DNA of 64,000 bases from Halomonas alimentaria (GCF_009902005.1 NZ_WUTT01000001.1:2986805-3050804), one strand, 5' to 3'. Positions 1 through 8,751 are shown, counted from the stretch's first letter. The notes: generated from the sequence alone by a model not told the origin. Program-made: numbers and translations.

Positions 1-1646
1 ACCCCTTCGCTCTCCATCAGCAGGCGATTGCCGAGCGCGATGTGGTGGCCGTCGATCCGGCCCGTCACGCCCTTGCCGTTGGGGGAGTCGAATTCCGTGG
101 CCTCCGAGAGGCTCACGCCATCGTCCTTGGCCTTGTCGACGATCGCCTGGGCGAGGGGGTGTTCGCTACCGCGCTCAAGCCCCGCGGCCAGTCGCAGGAG
201 TTCCTGAGCGTCGAAACCTTCGGCCGGGCGCAATTCGGTGACCCGCGGCTTGCCCTCGGTCAGGGTGCCGGTCTTGTCGACCACCACGGTGTCGACCTTC
301 TCCAGGCGCTCCAGCGCCTCGGCGTCGCGGATCAGTACCCCCGCCTGGGCCCCTCGACCCACGCCGACCATGATCGACATGGGAGTGGCCAGCCCCAGGG
401 CACAGGGGCAGGCGATGATCAGCACGCTGACCGCGGCGATCAGCCCGAAGGCCATGGGCGGTGCCGGCCCCCACAGCGACCAGGCGATGAAGGCCACCAC
501 CGCGACCAGGATCACCGCCGGCACGAAGACGCCGGCGACCCTGTCGGCCAGCCCCTGGATGGGCGCCCGGCTGCGCTGGGCGCTGGCCACCATCTGCACG
601 ATCTGCGACAGCATGGTGTCGCGGCCCACCTTGTCGGCGCGCATGATGAACGAGCCCTGGCCGTTGATGCTGCCACCGATCACGCCGTCGCCGGCCTCCT
701 TGCGCACCGCCAGTGGCTCGCCGGTGACCATCGACTCGTCGATGTTGGAGCGCCCCTCCAAGACCTCGCCGTCCAGCGGCACCTTGTCGCCGGGGCGCAC
801 GCGCAGGCGATCACCCACCTGGACCTTGTCGAGGGAGACTTCCTCTTCCTGGCCCTCGTCATCGAGGCGTCGCGCGTTGGCCGGGGCCAGGTCGAGCAGG
901 GCGCGGATTGCCCCGGAGGTCTTCTCCCGGGCTCGTAGCTCTAGCACCTGCCCGAGCAGTACCAGCACCACGATCACCGCCGCCGCCTCGAAGTAGACCG
1001 CCACCGAGCCGTCGGTCTGGCGGAAGGTCTCGGGGAAGATGCCCGGCACGATGGTCGCCAGCAGGCTGTAGACCAGCGCCGCCCCGGTGCCGATGGCGAT
1101 CAGGGTGAACATGTTGAGGCTGCGGCGCATGATGGAGCGCCAGCCGCGCACGAAGAAGGGCCTGCCCGCCCAGACCACCACCGGCGTGGCGAGCAGCAGC
1201 TGGATCCAGTTCGAGACTTGGGGGGCGATCAGGTGATCGAGGCCGAACACATGGCCGCCCATTTCCAGCACCAGCACCGGCAGTGCCAGGGCCAGCCCGA
1301 TCCAGAAGCGCCGCGTCATGTCCTTGAGCTCCTCGGAGGGCCCGGACTCGGCGGAGACCGTCTCGGGCTCCAGGGCCATGCCGCAGATCGGGCAGTCCCC
1401 CGGCCCCTCCTGGCGGATCTCGGGGTGCATCGGGCAGGTGTAGATCGTGCCGGGCGGCGCTGGCTCGGCCGGTGTGTCGTCGCACTGCAGGTAGGCGTCA
1501 GGGTCCCGCTTGAACTTCTGCTGGCACCTGGCTGAGCAGAAGTACCAGGTCTTTCCAGCGTGTGAGGCGCGGTGGTCGGTATGGTGAGGATCGACCGTCA
1601 TCCCGCAGACGGGGTCCGTGACCTCATGGGTGTGGTCCTGTGTCAT
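1..1646 (-). CDS. copA: Cu+/Ag+ P1B-type ATPase (partial, 3' end beyond window)
   Basis: Heavy-metal exporting ATPase of the inner membrane, expected to pump Cu+ or Ag+ out of the cytoplasm. The visible 548 residues begin with a YHS-type cysteine domain (DPVCGM near residues 11-16, FCSARC near 36-41). A heavy-metal-binding segment follows (YTCPMHPEI ... CPICGM), then membrane helices. The metal-site CPC motif is at residues 413-415 (IACPCALGLATP) and the phosphorylated Asp is 457 (DKTGT). The C-terminal ATP-binding part lies off the window. ATG at 1646 is preceded by a strong GGGAGGA ribosome site. The start overlaps the stop of the upstream permease by four bases (ATGA), so the two are probably translationally coupled. 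The YHS plus HMBD head replaces the usual CxxC-type HMA domain and is typical of the CopB/SilP-like branch, so copper versus silver preference is not settled. Confidence 0.93.
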   Translation of the reverse strand, partial: MTQDHTHEVTDPVCGMTVDPHHTDHRASHAGKTWYFCSARCQQKFKRDPDAYLQCDDTPAEPAPPGTIYTCPMHPEIRQEGPGDCPICGMALEPETVSAESGPSEELKDMTRRFWIGLALALPVLVLEMGGHVFGLDHLIAPQVSNWIQLLLATPVVVWAGRPFFVRGWRSIMRRSLNMFTLIAIGTGAALVYSLLATIVPGIFPETFRQTDGSVAVYFEAAAVIVVLVLLGQVLELRAREKTSGAIRALLDLAPANARRLDDEGQEEEVSLDKVQVGDRLRVRPGDKVPLDGEVLEGRSNIDESMVTGEPLAVRKEAGDGVIGGSINGQGSFIMRADKVGRDTMLSQIVQMVASAQRSRAPIQGLADRVAGVFVPAVILVAVVAFIAWSLWGPAPPMAFGLIAAVSVLIIACPCALGLATPMSIMVGVGRGAQAGVLIRDAEALERLEKVDTVVVDKTGTLTEGKPRVTELRPAEGFDAQELLRLAAGLERGSEHPLAQAIVDKAKDDGVSLSEATEFDSPNGKGVTGRIDGHHIALGNRLLMESEG

Positions 1647-3007
1647 GCTCCATCCTCCCTGCTGTGGCTGCCACTCGCGTCATGCGAATGAGCATGGTGG
1701 TCGGCGTCCTGCTCGGATCGCCGGGAAAGAAAGGCGTATTCCGCCACCAGGATGACGGCCATCGCGGCGGCGGCAACGTAGAGCACCAGCGGGTCGGTGG
1801 TGGCCTTGACCCAGAGGAAGCCTGCCAGCACCACCAGGTCGAGGGCGATCGCGGTCAGCAGGATGGCCGGGCGGGCCGCCACCGCATCGCGTAGATGCCG
1901 CAACACCCCCCAGTGAATGGCGATATCCATCACCAGATAGAAGATGATGCCGAGTGCCGCGATGCGGCTCAGGTCGAAGAACGCCGTCAGCAGCAGGCCG
2001 AGCACGATGGTATAGACCAAGGTGTGCTTCTGGATGCTGCCGGGCATATGGAAATGGCGATGGGGCACCAGCTTCATCTCGGTCAGCATCGCCAGCATCC
2101 GCGATACCGCGAAGACGCTGGCGATGATGCCACCTGCCGTGGCCAGCATGGCGAGCAGGACGGTGAACCAGACGGCGGCCTCCCCCAGCGCAGGGCGTGC
2201 AGCCGCGGCCAGCGAGTAGTCCTTGGTCGCGATGATCTCCGTCAGCGACAGGTTGCTGGCGACGGCGAGGCCCACCAGCGCATAGATCACCACGCACAGG
2301 GCGATCGAGACGATGATGGCCCGGCCGACGTTACGGTGGGGATCGCGGATCTCGGCCCCGCTGTTGGTGATGGTGGTGAACCCCTTGAAGGCCAGGATGC
2401 CGAGCGCGGTGGCCCCCAGGAACCCGGAGACGCCGGGCGCCGGCGCCTCGGCCGTGGCCCGGATACCGATGGTGTCGGCCACCAGCACGCCCACCACGCC
2501 GAACAGGATGATGCCACCGATCTTGATGACCCCCAGCACCGACGCCACGCCCTGGATCAGCTTGTTGGCGGAGAGGTTGATGAGGAAGGCGGCGATCAGC
2601 AGGCCGACACCCAGCGCCGGCACCAGCAGCGACCGGTTACCCCCATCGAACAGCTCCAGGGTATAGGAGCCGAAGGTCCTCGCCAGGAAGCTCTGGGCGA
2701 TCACCATGGAGAAGTACATCAGCAGCGCATGGAAGGCCGTGGGCAGGGTGGGCCCATAGGCCTTGTGAAGGTACATGCCGATGCCGCCGGCCGACGGGTA
2801 GGCATTGGACATCTTGACGTAGGAGTAGGCGCTGAAACTGACGATCATGGCCGCCGAGAGGAAGGCCAGGGGAAACAGCTCGCCGGTCATCTCGGCCATC
2901 TGTCCGGTCAGCGCGAAGATTCCGGCACCGATCATTACCCCGGTTCCCAGGGCGATGGCCCCGACAAGGCTAAGGCTGTTCTTCTGGTACTGGGGCGACC
3001 TGTCCAT
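1643..3007 (-). CDS. APC superfamily amino-acid permease-like membrane protein with His-rich tail
   Basis: A 454-residue polytopic membrane protein of the amino acid/polyamine/organocation (APC) superfamily. The N-terminus carries the family pattern GTGVMIGAGIFALTG, and about 12 hydrophobic segments follow. The cytoplasmic C-terminus (about residues 428-454) is rich in His (HHAHSHDASGSHS), which suggests metal binding. It is the first gene of a two-gene minus-strand unit and overlaps the P-type ATPase by ATGA. A MerR-type promoter lies about 80 bp upstream. The substrate is unknown. Family membership is seen in the sequence; a role in copper handling is inferred only from context and the His tail. 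Confidence 0.8.
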   Translation of the reverse strand: MDRSPQYQKNSLSLVGAIALGTGVMIGAGIFALTGQMAEMTGELFPLAFLSAAMIVSFSAYSYVKMSNAYPSAGGIGMYLHKAYGPTLPTAFHALLMYFSMVIAQSFLARTFGSYTLELFDGGNRSLLVPALGVGLLIAAFLINLSANKLIQGVASVLGVIKIGGIILFGVVGVLVADTIGIRATAEAPAPGVSGFLGATALGILAFKGFTTITNSGAEIRDPHRNVGRAIIVSIALCVVIYALVGLAVASNLSLTEIIATKDYSLAAAARPALGEAAVWFTVLLAMLATAGGIIASVFAVSRMLAMLTEMKLVPHRHFHMPGSIQKHTLVYTIVLGLLLTAFFDLSRIAALGIIFYLVMDIAIHWGVLRHLRDAVAARPAILLTAIALDLVVLAGFLWVKATTDPLVLYVAAAAMAVILVAEYAFLSRRSEQDADHHAHSHDASGSHSREDGA

Positions 3008-3088
3008 GCATCTCCTTGCGTGTCGGCCTTGGTGATGGGGAAGTGATCTGCTGGGCGCGGTTGGCCATCGGCAATGTGATCACTCCTC

Positions 3089-3120
3089 ATCCTAGAGCCC
3101 TTGTGTAACCCAAGGGTCAA
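3089..3120 (-). promoter_or_regulatory. MerR/CueR-type promoter upstream of permease-copA unit
   Basis: Read on the minus strand, a -35 TTGACC and a -10-like TAGGAT are separated by 20 bp. The spacer holds the dyad CCCTTG-N7-CAAGGG. Elongated 19-20 bp spacers with a central dyad are the hallmark of MerR-family activated promoters such as CueR and ZntR targets. No merR-like gene is visible in the window. Confidence 0.6.
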
Positions 3121-3145
3121 TCGGCACCCCTCGCCATCATCAAGG

Positions 3146-3484
3146 TCAGTGACAGCTCCAGGGCTTCTGCTTGGCATTGTCCTTCACGTTCTGGTCGATG
3201 AAGCGGTAATAGTCCTCCTTGATCCGGTTCCAACGTCCGGCGCCGATGTCTACGCCATGGCGTGCCAGTACCACCTCGATATCATCGATACACAATCGCT
3301 TGGCATCGTAGGCAAGGTGGAGTTTGCGATGTTCCGGGTCGTAGGACACGCGGTCGAGGCCACGCAGCGCGTCGATCTCGGTTACCGCCGCCGCGATATG
3401 CCCTGATGGACCGGGTGTTAGCTTCAGCGAGCGAGTGACCAGTGACGCTTGTGAAACGCCGGGGCGGTGATCGTGATGTGACAT
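3146..3484 (-). CDS. small HMA-like protein of the copper cluster
   Basis: A 112-residue soluble protein. The N-terminus MSHHDHRPG is His-rich. Residues about 18-75 look like a ferredoxin-fold HMA/heavy-metal-associated domain (a beta strand SLKLTPGP, then an alternating pattern ending in DDIEVVLARHGVDIG) but without the CxxC metal site. The C-terminus ends in KPWSCH, leaving one Cys and one His at the tail. It lies 30 bp after the DUF2933-like gene on the same strand, so both probably belong to the lgt unit. The function is unknown; a copper-chaperone-like role is inferred from context only. Confidence 0.65.
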   Translation of the reverse strand: MSHHDHRPGVSQASLVTRSLKLTPGPSGHIAAAVTEIDALRGLDRVSYDPEHRKLHLAYDAKRLCIDDIEVVLARHGVDIGAGRWNRIKEDYYRFIDQNVKDNAKQKPWSCH

Positions 3485-3514
3485 GCTCCACCTCCGTTCT
3501 GTACTAGCCGTGGT

Positions 3515-3718
3515 TCAGTTATCGTCGTCTTTGTCGTGACGGCCACCGTGGTGGCGGTGCAGGAAGAGATGCATCAGGGGGCAGGCGAGCAGCAGCAGCG
3601 GCAACGCCTGATAGAGGTGCAACCGATGGCCGGTCACCAACAGGTAGCCACCCACCGCGAGGAGGCCTGCCAGCGGCAGCCAGACCATCATCAGGCGGTG
3701 TTGTGCTCTCTTCTCCAT
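3515..3718 (-). CDS. DUF2933-type small membrane protein
   Basis: A 67-residue protein with two closely spaced hydrophobic segments (about residues 11-27 and 34-50). The tail is rich in His and Asp (HLFLHRHHGGRHDKDDDN). This layout matches the short DUF2933 peptides commonly found in copper and silver resistance loci. It sits between the lgt paralogue and the HMA-like gene, all on the minus strand. The His-rich cytoplasmic or periplasmic tail could bind metal; no function is established. Confidence 0.7.
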   Translation of the reverse strand: MEKRAQHRLMMVWLPLAGLLAVGGYLLVTGHRLHLYQALPLLLLACPLMHLFLHRHHGGRHDKDDDN

Positions 3719-3763
3719 GGCGACCTCCCGGTGGGTTGGCGTGTGAGTGGAGTCGTGTCGGCG

Positions 3764-4585
3764 TCAAGTCGATGGTCGGCTCGTTCTGGCCACCGCATCG
3801 AGCGGGTCTCGGCGCTGGGCTGCGAGCAGCAGGAGCAGTCCAGTCGCCACCATCGGCAGGGACAGCAGCTGCCCCATGGTGAGCCAATCGAAGGCGACGA
3901 AGCCCAGCTGGGGGTCGGGCAGGCGCACGAACTCGACCGCGAAGCGAAAGACGCCGTAGAGCATCAGGAAGAGCCCCGAGACGATGCCGCGTCGGCGCGG
4001 TCGGGTGGAGACCCACCACAGCACGACGAACAGCACCACACCCTCCAGGGCAAACTCGTAGAGCGCCGACGGGTGGCGTGGCGCCGAGCCCAACCCCATC
4101 ATGGACGGGAAGACCATCGCCCAGGGAACGTCGCTCACGCGTCCTGGCAACTCATGGTTGATGAAGTTGCCCAGCCGCCCGGCGCCCAGGCCAATCGGCA
4201 CCAGCGGTGCGATGAAGTCGGTCAGCTGGAGGAAGGCCAGGCGATGGCGGCGAGCGAACCACCAGGCGGCGACCAGCACGCCGGCAAGGCCACCGTGAAA
4301 GCTCATCCCGCCTTCCCAGAGCCTGAACAGCCAGAGCGGATCGGCCGCCAGCTGATCGAGGCCGTAGAAGAGCACATACCCCAGTCGACCGCCGAGGATG
4401 ATCCCCACCGCGCCATAGAAGATCAGGTCGCCGATATCGTCATGGGTGAGGCCGAGCCGGTGGGCACGTCGTCTGCCCAGCCACCAGGCTGCGGCCAGCC
4501 CCACCACGTACATCAGCCCATACCAGTGGATGCTCAGTGGGCCCATCGACAGTGCCACCGGATCGATCTGGGGGTAGGGGATCAT
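3764..4585 (-). CDS. lgt: prolipoprotein diacylglyceryl transferase (paralogue in copper cluster)
   Basis: A 273-residue polytopic membrane enzyme that transfers diacylglycerol from phosphatidylglycerol to the lipobox Cys of prolipoproteins. The signature is visible as [16 protein letters not shown], with the conserved arginine and Asn-Glu pair. The N-terminus [20 protein letters not shown] matches the family start. ATG at 4585 was chosen because AGGAG lies 7-10 bases upstream. A housekeeping lgt normally sits beside thyA, so this copy is probably an extra paralogue serving the copper island, but the other copy cannot be seen here. It starts a minus-strand unit with the DUF2933 and HMA-like genes. 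Confidence 0.92.
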   Translation of the reverse strand: MIPYPQIDPVALSMGPLSIHWYGLMYVVGLAAAWWLGRRRAHRLGLTHDDIGDLIFYGAVGIILGGRLGYVLFYGLDQLAADPLWLFRLWEGGMSFHGGLAGVLVAAWWFARRHRLAFLQLTDFIAPLVPIGLGAGRLGNFINHELPGRVSDVPWAMVFPSMMGLGSAPRHPSALYEFALEGVVLFVVLWWVSTRPRRRGIVSGLFLMLYGVFRFAVEFVRLPDPQLGFVAFDWLTMGQLLSLPMVATGLLLLLAAQRRDPLDAVARTSRPST

Positions 4586-4647
4586 GCGTCGCTCCTGTGA
4601 TGTGTCTGACCATCGCCGGTGGCCCGGCAACGGTTCCTGTTACCGCC

Positions 4648-4679
4648 AGTGTGGCGACGCTGTCTGAATCCAGGCTGAA
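4648..4679 (-). promoter_or_regulatory. predicted copper response-regulator box and promoter of lgt unit
   Basis: On the minus strand TTCAG-CCTGGA-TTCAG (4679-4664) is followed after exactly 10 nt by CACACT (4653-4648), a weak -10. The same layout recurs upstream of the multicopper oxidase and the cupredoxin genes. The 11-bp period of the direct repeat suits an OmpR/PhoB-family dimer. Confidence 0.55.
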
Positions 4680-4696
4680 CGCCATGGCCGAGACGA

Positions 4697-4710
4697 TTGA
4701 CACGGATCAA
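4697..4710. promoter_or_regulatory. FNR/Anr-like box
   Basis: TTGAC-ACGG-ATCAA differs from the FNR/Anr consensus TTGAT-N4-ATCAA at one base. It lies about 62 bp upstream of the start site implied by the -10-like sequence of the lgt unit, near the usual class I position of -61.5. This is a prediction from sequence only. Confidence 0.35.
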
Positions 4711-4736
4711 CCCAGGCTCGGATCGCCAAAGACGAC

Positions 4737-4758
4737 GACGCCACCAGGCGGTGGCGTC
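4737..4758 (-). terminator. hairpin terminator after copB
   Basis: A perfect 9-bp stem GACGCCACC/GGTGGCGTC with a 4-nt loop lies 22 bp beyond the copB stop. On the minus strand it is followed by GTCGTCTTTGG, a weak T-tract. It separates the copA-copB unit from the lgt promoter. Confidence 0.55.
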
Positions 4759-4780
4759 GGTCGCGAGACCGATTCGTGGC

Positions 4781-5551
4781 TCAGAACATCAGCCTGGCCC
4801 CGGCGACGATGCCGGTATCTTCGGTGGGATCGCCATGGTGGCGGGCGATGTCGGCGGTATCGCCGTACTGCTTCTGCCAGTAGGCACCGACATAGGGCGC
4901 AAGGCGGCGCGTCACCTCGTAGCCCAGGCGCATGCCGACGCGTACCGAGTTGAGCCCCTCGCCGACGCCGAATGCCTCGGCCTCGCTGGCGGCCACGGCG
5001 ATCTCGGTACGCGGCTGCAGGTAAAGCCGCTGGGTCAGGCGCAGGTCGTACTCGCCCTCGAAACTGGCCGAGACGTCGCCTTCGTCGCTGACCTGAAACG
5101 CCAGGTCGGTCTCGATGCCGTAGGGCATCACGCCCTGCAGGCCGATCACCCCATAGCCACGTTCGGCGTGGTCATCGGAGAAGACCCCACCCTGGTAACC
5201 GATACCGCCCTGCAGCTCCCAGAAATCGGCGATCAGCCGGCTGTAGAGCAGCTCCAGGGATTCGAACTCGGCATCCTCGCCATCGCCCTGGACGTTCTCG
5301 CCCTCGGACTTCAGGTAGACCCGGTTGATGTCCCCGCCGTACCAGGCCTGGAAGTCCCAGACCAATTCCTCATGACCCTTGTCGGGCACGGCATATTCAA
5401 GACGGTCGAACAGCGCCATGGCCATGTTGTGCTTGGCCATGGGGGCGGGCCAGTCCGCCGGCGCATCATAGCCATCCTCTGCCAGGGCGACGGAGAGCGG
5501 GAGCGTGGCCAGCAGGGCACCGGCCGCGATCATCGGGATTCTGGTATTCAT
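4781..5551 (-). CDS. copB: outer-membrane copper resistance protein CopB
   Basis: A 256-residue CopB/PcoB family protein. A signal peptide ends near residue 24 (SVALA|EDGYD), and the rest is rich in alternating amphipathic strands with a terminal Phe (ARLMF), as expected for an outer-membrane beta-barrel. It lacks the long Met/His-rich N-terminal extension of many CopB proteins, so this is a short form. It begins only 9 bp after the multicopper oxidase stop and shares its transcript. In the known systems CopB works with CopA in periplasmic copper sequestration and oxidation. Confidence 0.9.
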   Translation of the reverse strand: MNTRIPMIAAGALLATLPLSVALAEDGYDAPADWPAPMAKHNMAMALFDRLEYAVPDKGHEELVWDFQAWYGGDINRVYLKSEGENVQGDGEDAEFESLELLYSRLIADFWELQGGIGYQGGVFSDDHAERGYGVIGLQGVMPYGIETDLAFQVSDEGDVSASFEGEYDLRLTQRLYLQPRTEIAVAASEAEAFGVGEGLNSVRVGMRLGYEVTRRLAPYVGAYWQKQYGDTADIARHHGDPTEDTGIVAGARLMF

Positions 5552-5560
5552 GGCGTCTCC

Positions 5561-7348
5561 TTACGCGACCTTGACGACCCGGAACATGCCGGCGTCCATG
5601 TGATAGAGCAGGTGGCAGTGGAAGGCCCAGCTGCCCTCGGCATCAGCGGTGATCAACGCCGAGACGCGCTCGCCGGGCTTGATGTTCAGGGTGTGCTTGC
5701 GCGGGATCAGCTCGCCCTGGCCGTTCTCCAGCTCCATCCACATGCCGTGAAGGTGGATGGGGTGTTCCATCATGGTGTCGTTGACCAGGATCAGGCGCAG
5801 CCGCTCGTCCTTCTCGAAGTGAATGGGGCCCGTTACCTCGCTGAACGTCTTGCCGTCGAAGGACCACATGTAACGTTCCATGTTGCCGGTGAGGTGTAGC
5901 TCCAGCTCGCGGCCGGGTTCACGGCGGTCGGGCCAGGGGGTGAAGGCCTTGAGGTCGCGGTAGACCAGGGTGCGGCGTGCGTTGGGATCGATGCCGATGC
6001 CGGCCTGGTCATAGCGCGAGCCCGGCTGGGCCTCTCCCGCCGCCAGCATGCCGTTCCCGCGGGTCTTGGCGGATTCCCTCGCCATGCTGCCGCCATGGTC
6101 CATCTCGGAATGATCCATGCCCTCCCTGTCATCGCCGGACATGTTGGAATGATCCATGCCCTCCATGTCACTGTCGGACATGCTGGAGTGGTCCATGCCA
6201 TGGGCACCCATGGCCTCCATGCCGCGGTCGGCGATCCTGCGACGCTCGGGGATCTCCGCGGCCATGCCCTCCCGCGGTGCCAGGGTCGCGCGGGCATAGC
6301 CGCTGCGATCCATCGATTCGGCGAAGATCGTATAGGCGGTGTCGTCCTCGGGGGCGACCAGCACGTCGTAGGTCTCGGCCACCCCGATGCGGAACTCGTC
6401 CACCGGGACCGGCTGCACCGGCTGACCGTCGGCGGCCACCACGGTCATCTTGAGCCCTGGGATGCGTACGTCGAAGTAGGACATTGCCGAGCCATTGATG
6501 ACCCGAAGGCGGATCCGTTCGCCGGCCTTGAACAGCGCCGTCCAGTTCTCCTCGGGAGAGTGGCCATTGAGCAGGTAGGTGTAGGTGCTGCCGGTGACGT
6601 CGGCGATGTCGCGTGAGCTCATGCGCATCTTGGCCCACATGCCGCGCATCTCCGCCGTCGCCGCAAAGCCCTTCTCGCGCACGTCGGCGAAGAAGTCGCC
6701 GATAGTGCGTTCCTGGAAGTTGTAGTACCCCTCGGCGGTCTTGAGGTTGCGGAACACCGCCATGGGATCCTCGAAGGTCCAGTCGGTGAGCAGCAGCACG
6801 TGCTCGCGATCATAGCGGAAGGGTTCGCGCTCGGCGGCGTCGATGATCAGTGGCCCGGCATGGCCGAGCTGCTCCTGAAGGCCGGAGTGACTGTGGTACC
6901 AGTAGGTACCGTTCTGGCGTACCGGGAAGCGGTAGGTGAAGGTCTCACCGGGGGCGATGCCGGCGAAGCTGACGCCGGGAACGCCATCCTGGTCGGGCGG
7001 CAGTATCAGGCCATGCCAGTGGATGGAGGTCGGCTCATCGAGCAGGTTGGTCACCCTGAGCACGGCATCCTGGCCCTCCTTGAGCCGGATCATCGGCCCG
7101 GGGCTCTCGCCGTTGATGGTGTAGGGCCGCGCCGCCTGACCATCGATCTCAAGCGACTCGCGACGGATGGCAAGCGCCACCTCGGGGCCTTCCTCGACTC
7201 CCTTGGCGTAGACATTGGTCTGCCCCCATGGATCGGCCCAGGCCGGGCGCAGGCCAAGGGCAGCCGCCGAGCCGATGCCCAGGGCAGCACCCCCCTTGAG
7301 CAGCCGCCGGCGCGACAGCGGCTGCGTAATGACGCTGGAACGTGCCAT
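5561..7348 (-). CDS. copA: periplasmic multicopper oxidase CopA (copper resistance)
   Basis: A 595-residue CopA/PcoA-type multicopper oxidase thought to oxidise Cu+ in the periplasm. ATG at 7348 gives a clear twin-arginine signal (LSRRRLLKGG at residues 11-20, cleavage near AWA|DP). Copper ligands are all visible: HWHG at 110-113, YHSH at 151-154, HPIHLHGMW and HCHLLYHMDAGMF near the end. Residues about 377-422 form a Met/His-rich insert with repeats of the type MEGMDHSNM, likely to bind Cu+. It precedes copB by 9 bp and has its own response-regulator box upstream. It is unrelated to the P-type ATPase that often shares the name copA. Confidence 0.96.
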   Translation of the reverse strand: MARSSVITQPLSRRRLLKGGAALGIGSAAALGLRPAWADPWGQTNVYAKGVEEGPEVALAIRRESLEIDGQAARPYTINGESPGPMIRLKEGQDAVLRVTNLLDEPTSIHWHGLILPPDQDGVPGVSFAGIAPGETFTYRFPVRQNGTYWYHSHSGLQEQLGHAGPLIIDAAEREPFRYDREHVLLLTDWTFEDPMAVFRNLKTAEGYYNFQERTIGDFFADVREKGFAATAEMRGMWAKMRMSSRDIADVTGSTYTYLLNGHSPEENWTALFKAGERIRLRVINGSAMSYFDVRIPGLKMTVVAADGQPVQPVPVDEFRIGVAETYDVLVAPEDDTAYTIFAESMDRSGYARATLAPREGMAAEIPERRRIADRGMEAMGAHGMDHSSMSDSDMEGMDHSNMSGDDREGMDHSEMDHGGSMARESAKTRGNGMLAAGEAQPGSRYDQAGIGIDPNARRTLVYRDLKAFTPWPDRREPGRELELHLTGNMERYMWSFDGKTFSEVTGPIHFEKDERLRLILVNDTMMEHPIHLHGMWMELENGQGELIPRKHTLNIKPGERVSALITADAEGSWAFHCHLLYHMDAGMFRVVKVA

Positions 7349-7378
7349 CTGTGACTCCCGTCGATGTTGGAAGGCGAC

Positions 7379-7410
7379 ATCATGACGGGGCAAGCTGAAT
7401 CGGGCCTGAA
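7379..7410 (-). promoter_or_regulatory. predicted copper response-regulator box and promoter of copAB
   Basis: On the minus strand TTCAG-GCCCGA-TTCAG (7410-7395) is followed after 10 nt by CATGAT (7384-7379), a plausible -10 (4 of 6 to TATAAT). Spacing is identical to the boxes at 4648-4679 and 9939-9970. It lies in the 71-bp gap between the kinase gene and the oxidase. Confidence 0.6.
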
Positions 7411-7419
7411 AAGGTCAGG

Positions 7420-8751
7420 TTACGCAGCGTCCAGCGTGAAGGGCACGTGAATCTCCACACTCAGACCGCCCAGTGCGCTATGCCCGAAGCGGACCTTCCC
7501 GGCATAGCGCTTCAGTAGCTGGTTCAGGATCGACAGGCCCAGGCCATAGCCGGGATGCGCCTCGTCCAGGCGCCACCCGCGCTCACCGAGACGAGCGAGA
7601 TCATCCTCTGCGACTCCGGGACCATCATCCTCGACGCGCAGGGTAAGGCCACCCTGAAGGCCTATCTCGCAGTGAACCTCCTGATTCGCCCATTTGCCGG
7701 CATTGTCGAGCACGATACCGATCATCTCCGACAGGTCCTGAGACTCGATGGGAATGCGCTGTCCGGTGCCTTCGGCTATCTCCAGGGTGAAGCGCTTGGC
7801 CGGGTAGAGGGTCCGGAACATCTCGATCAGTCGGTTGGCGTCGCGACACGGATCGGCAAGGCGCCCGGCATTGGGACCCGCGATGCGCGAGCGGCGAAGT
7901 TCGACATCGAGCTGAGCGTGAATCTCCTCCAGGCGCTCCTCCAGGCGTTGGCGCCGCGCGGCATCGATGGGTCGGGAGCCGCGCAGCACCTGAATGACCG
8001 CGGCCAGAGGTGTCTTCAGCGCGTGGGAGAGGTTGGCAACCGACTCTCGGGAGCGCTGCAGGCGGCCATCGATCTCGTCCATGAAGCGGTTGAGCTGCCC
8101 GACCAGGCTGTCGAGCTCGGAGGGGACATCCAGGGAGAGGCGGTCGCGCTTGCCGGCCTGCAACTCACCGAGCTGGTGGCGCAGCCGTGACAGCGGCACC
8201 ATGCCCCGACTGACGGCCAGCAGGTTGAGCACCACCAGCAGGAGCAGCAGGCTGGCGGCGATGCCACCGACCCACCAGTGCAGACGATGAAGGCCCGCCT
8301 CGACCTGGGAGAAATCTTCGCCGATCAGCAGCACCCCCTGTTGGTCGTCGAGGGTGAAGGGCTGGCGGAAGACCAGCAGGTGCTGTCCCGCCTCACGCAC
8401 CTCGGCCAGCGACTCGTCGCTGGACAGCAGAGGCAACAGCGCCTCCTGCCAGCGTGGGTGAGAGGCCGAGACCTCATCGCCCAGGCGCAGCACATAGAGG
8501 TGATGGAAAATCGCGAAGCCGCGGCTGGCAGAGTCCAGGACTCGGGCGGTGGCCAGGTGATCACGGCGCAGTTGCTCGATGGCGTGATCGGCTTCGCGTT
8601 CGAGCCGTTCCCCCAGGAAGTCCCGCGCCAGGTCGTTGAGCAGGATCCCGTGCAGTAGCCAGGTCAACCCGGTGACCAGCAGGGCGATACCCGACAGCCA
8701 GGCCAGCAAGCGGATTCGCAGGCTGCGACGATCAATCCGCAACAAAGACAT
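7420..8751 (-). CDS. sensor histidine kinase, copper-cluster two-component system
   Basis: A 443-residue membrane kinase. It has a transmembrane segment near 16-36, a periplasmic sensor of about 120 residues, a second segment near 159-180, a HAMP-like linker, an H-box NLSHALKTPLA with phospho-acceptor His243, and an ATPase domain (VLDNAGKWA N-box, VEDDGPG, GYGLGLSI). The SHALKTPL form of the H-box resembles PhoQ/QseC-type kinases. Its start lies inside the 3' end of the response-regulator gene (20-bp overlap). Sensing of periplasmic copper is inferred from its place between the regulator and copAB, not from ligand residues. Confidence 0.88.
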   Translation of the reverse strand: MSLLRIDRRSLRIRLLAWLSGIALLVTGLTWLLHGILLNDLARDFLGERLEREADHAIEQLRRDHLATARVLDSASRGFAIFHHLYVLRLGDEVSASHPRWQEALLPLLSSDESLAEVREAGQHLLVFRQPFTLDDQQGVLLIGEDFSQVEAGLHRLHWWVGGIAASLLLLLVVLNLLAVSRGMVPLSRLRHQLGELQAGKRDRLSLDVPSELDSLVGQLNRFMDEIDGRLQRSRESVANLSHALKTPLAAVIQVLRGSRPIDAARRQRLEERLEEIHAQLDVELRRSRIAGPNAGRLADPCRDANRLIEMFRTLYPAKRFTLEIAEGTGQRIPIESQDLSEMIGIVLDNAGKWANQEVHCEIGLQGGLTLRVEDDGPGVAEDDLARLGERGWRLDEAHPGYGLGLSILNQLLKRYAGKVRFGHSALGGLSVEIHVPFTLDAA

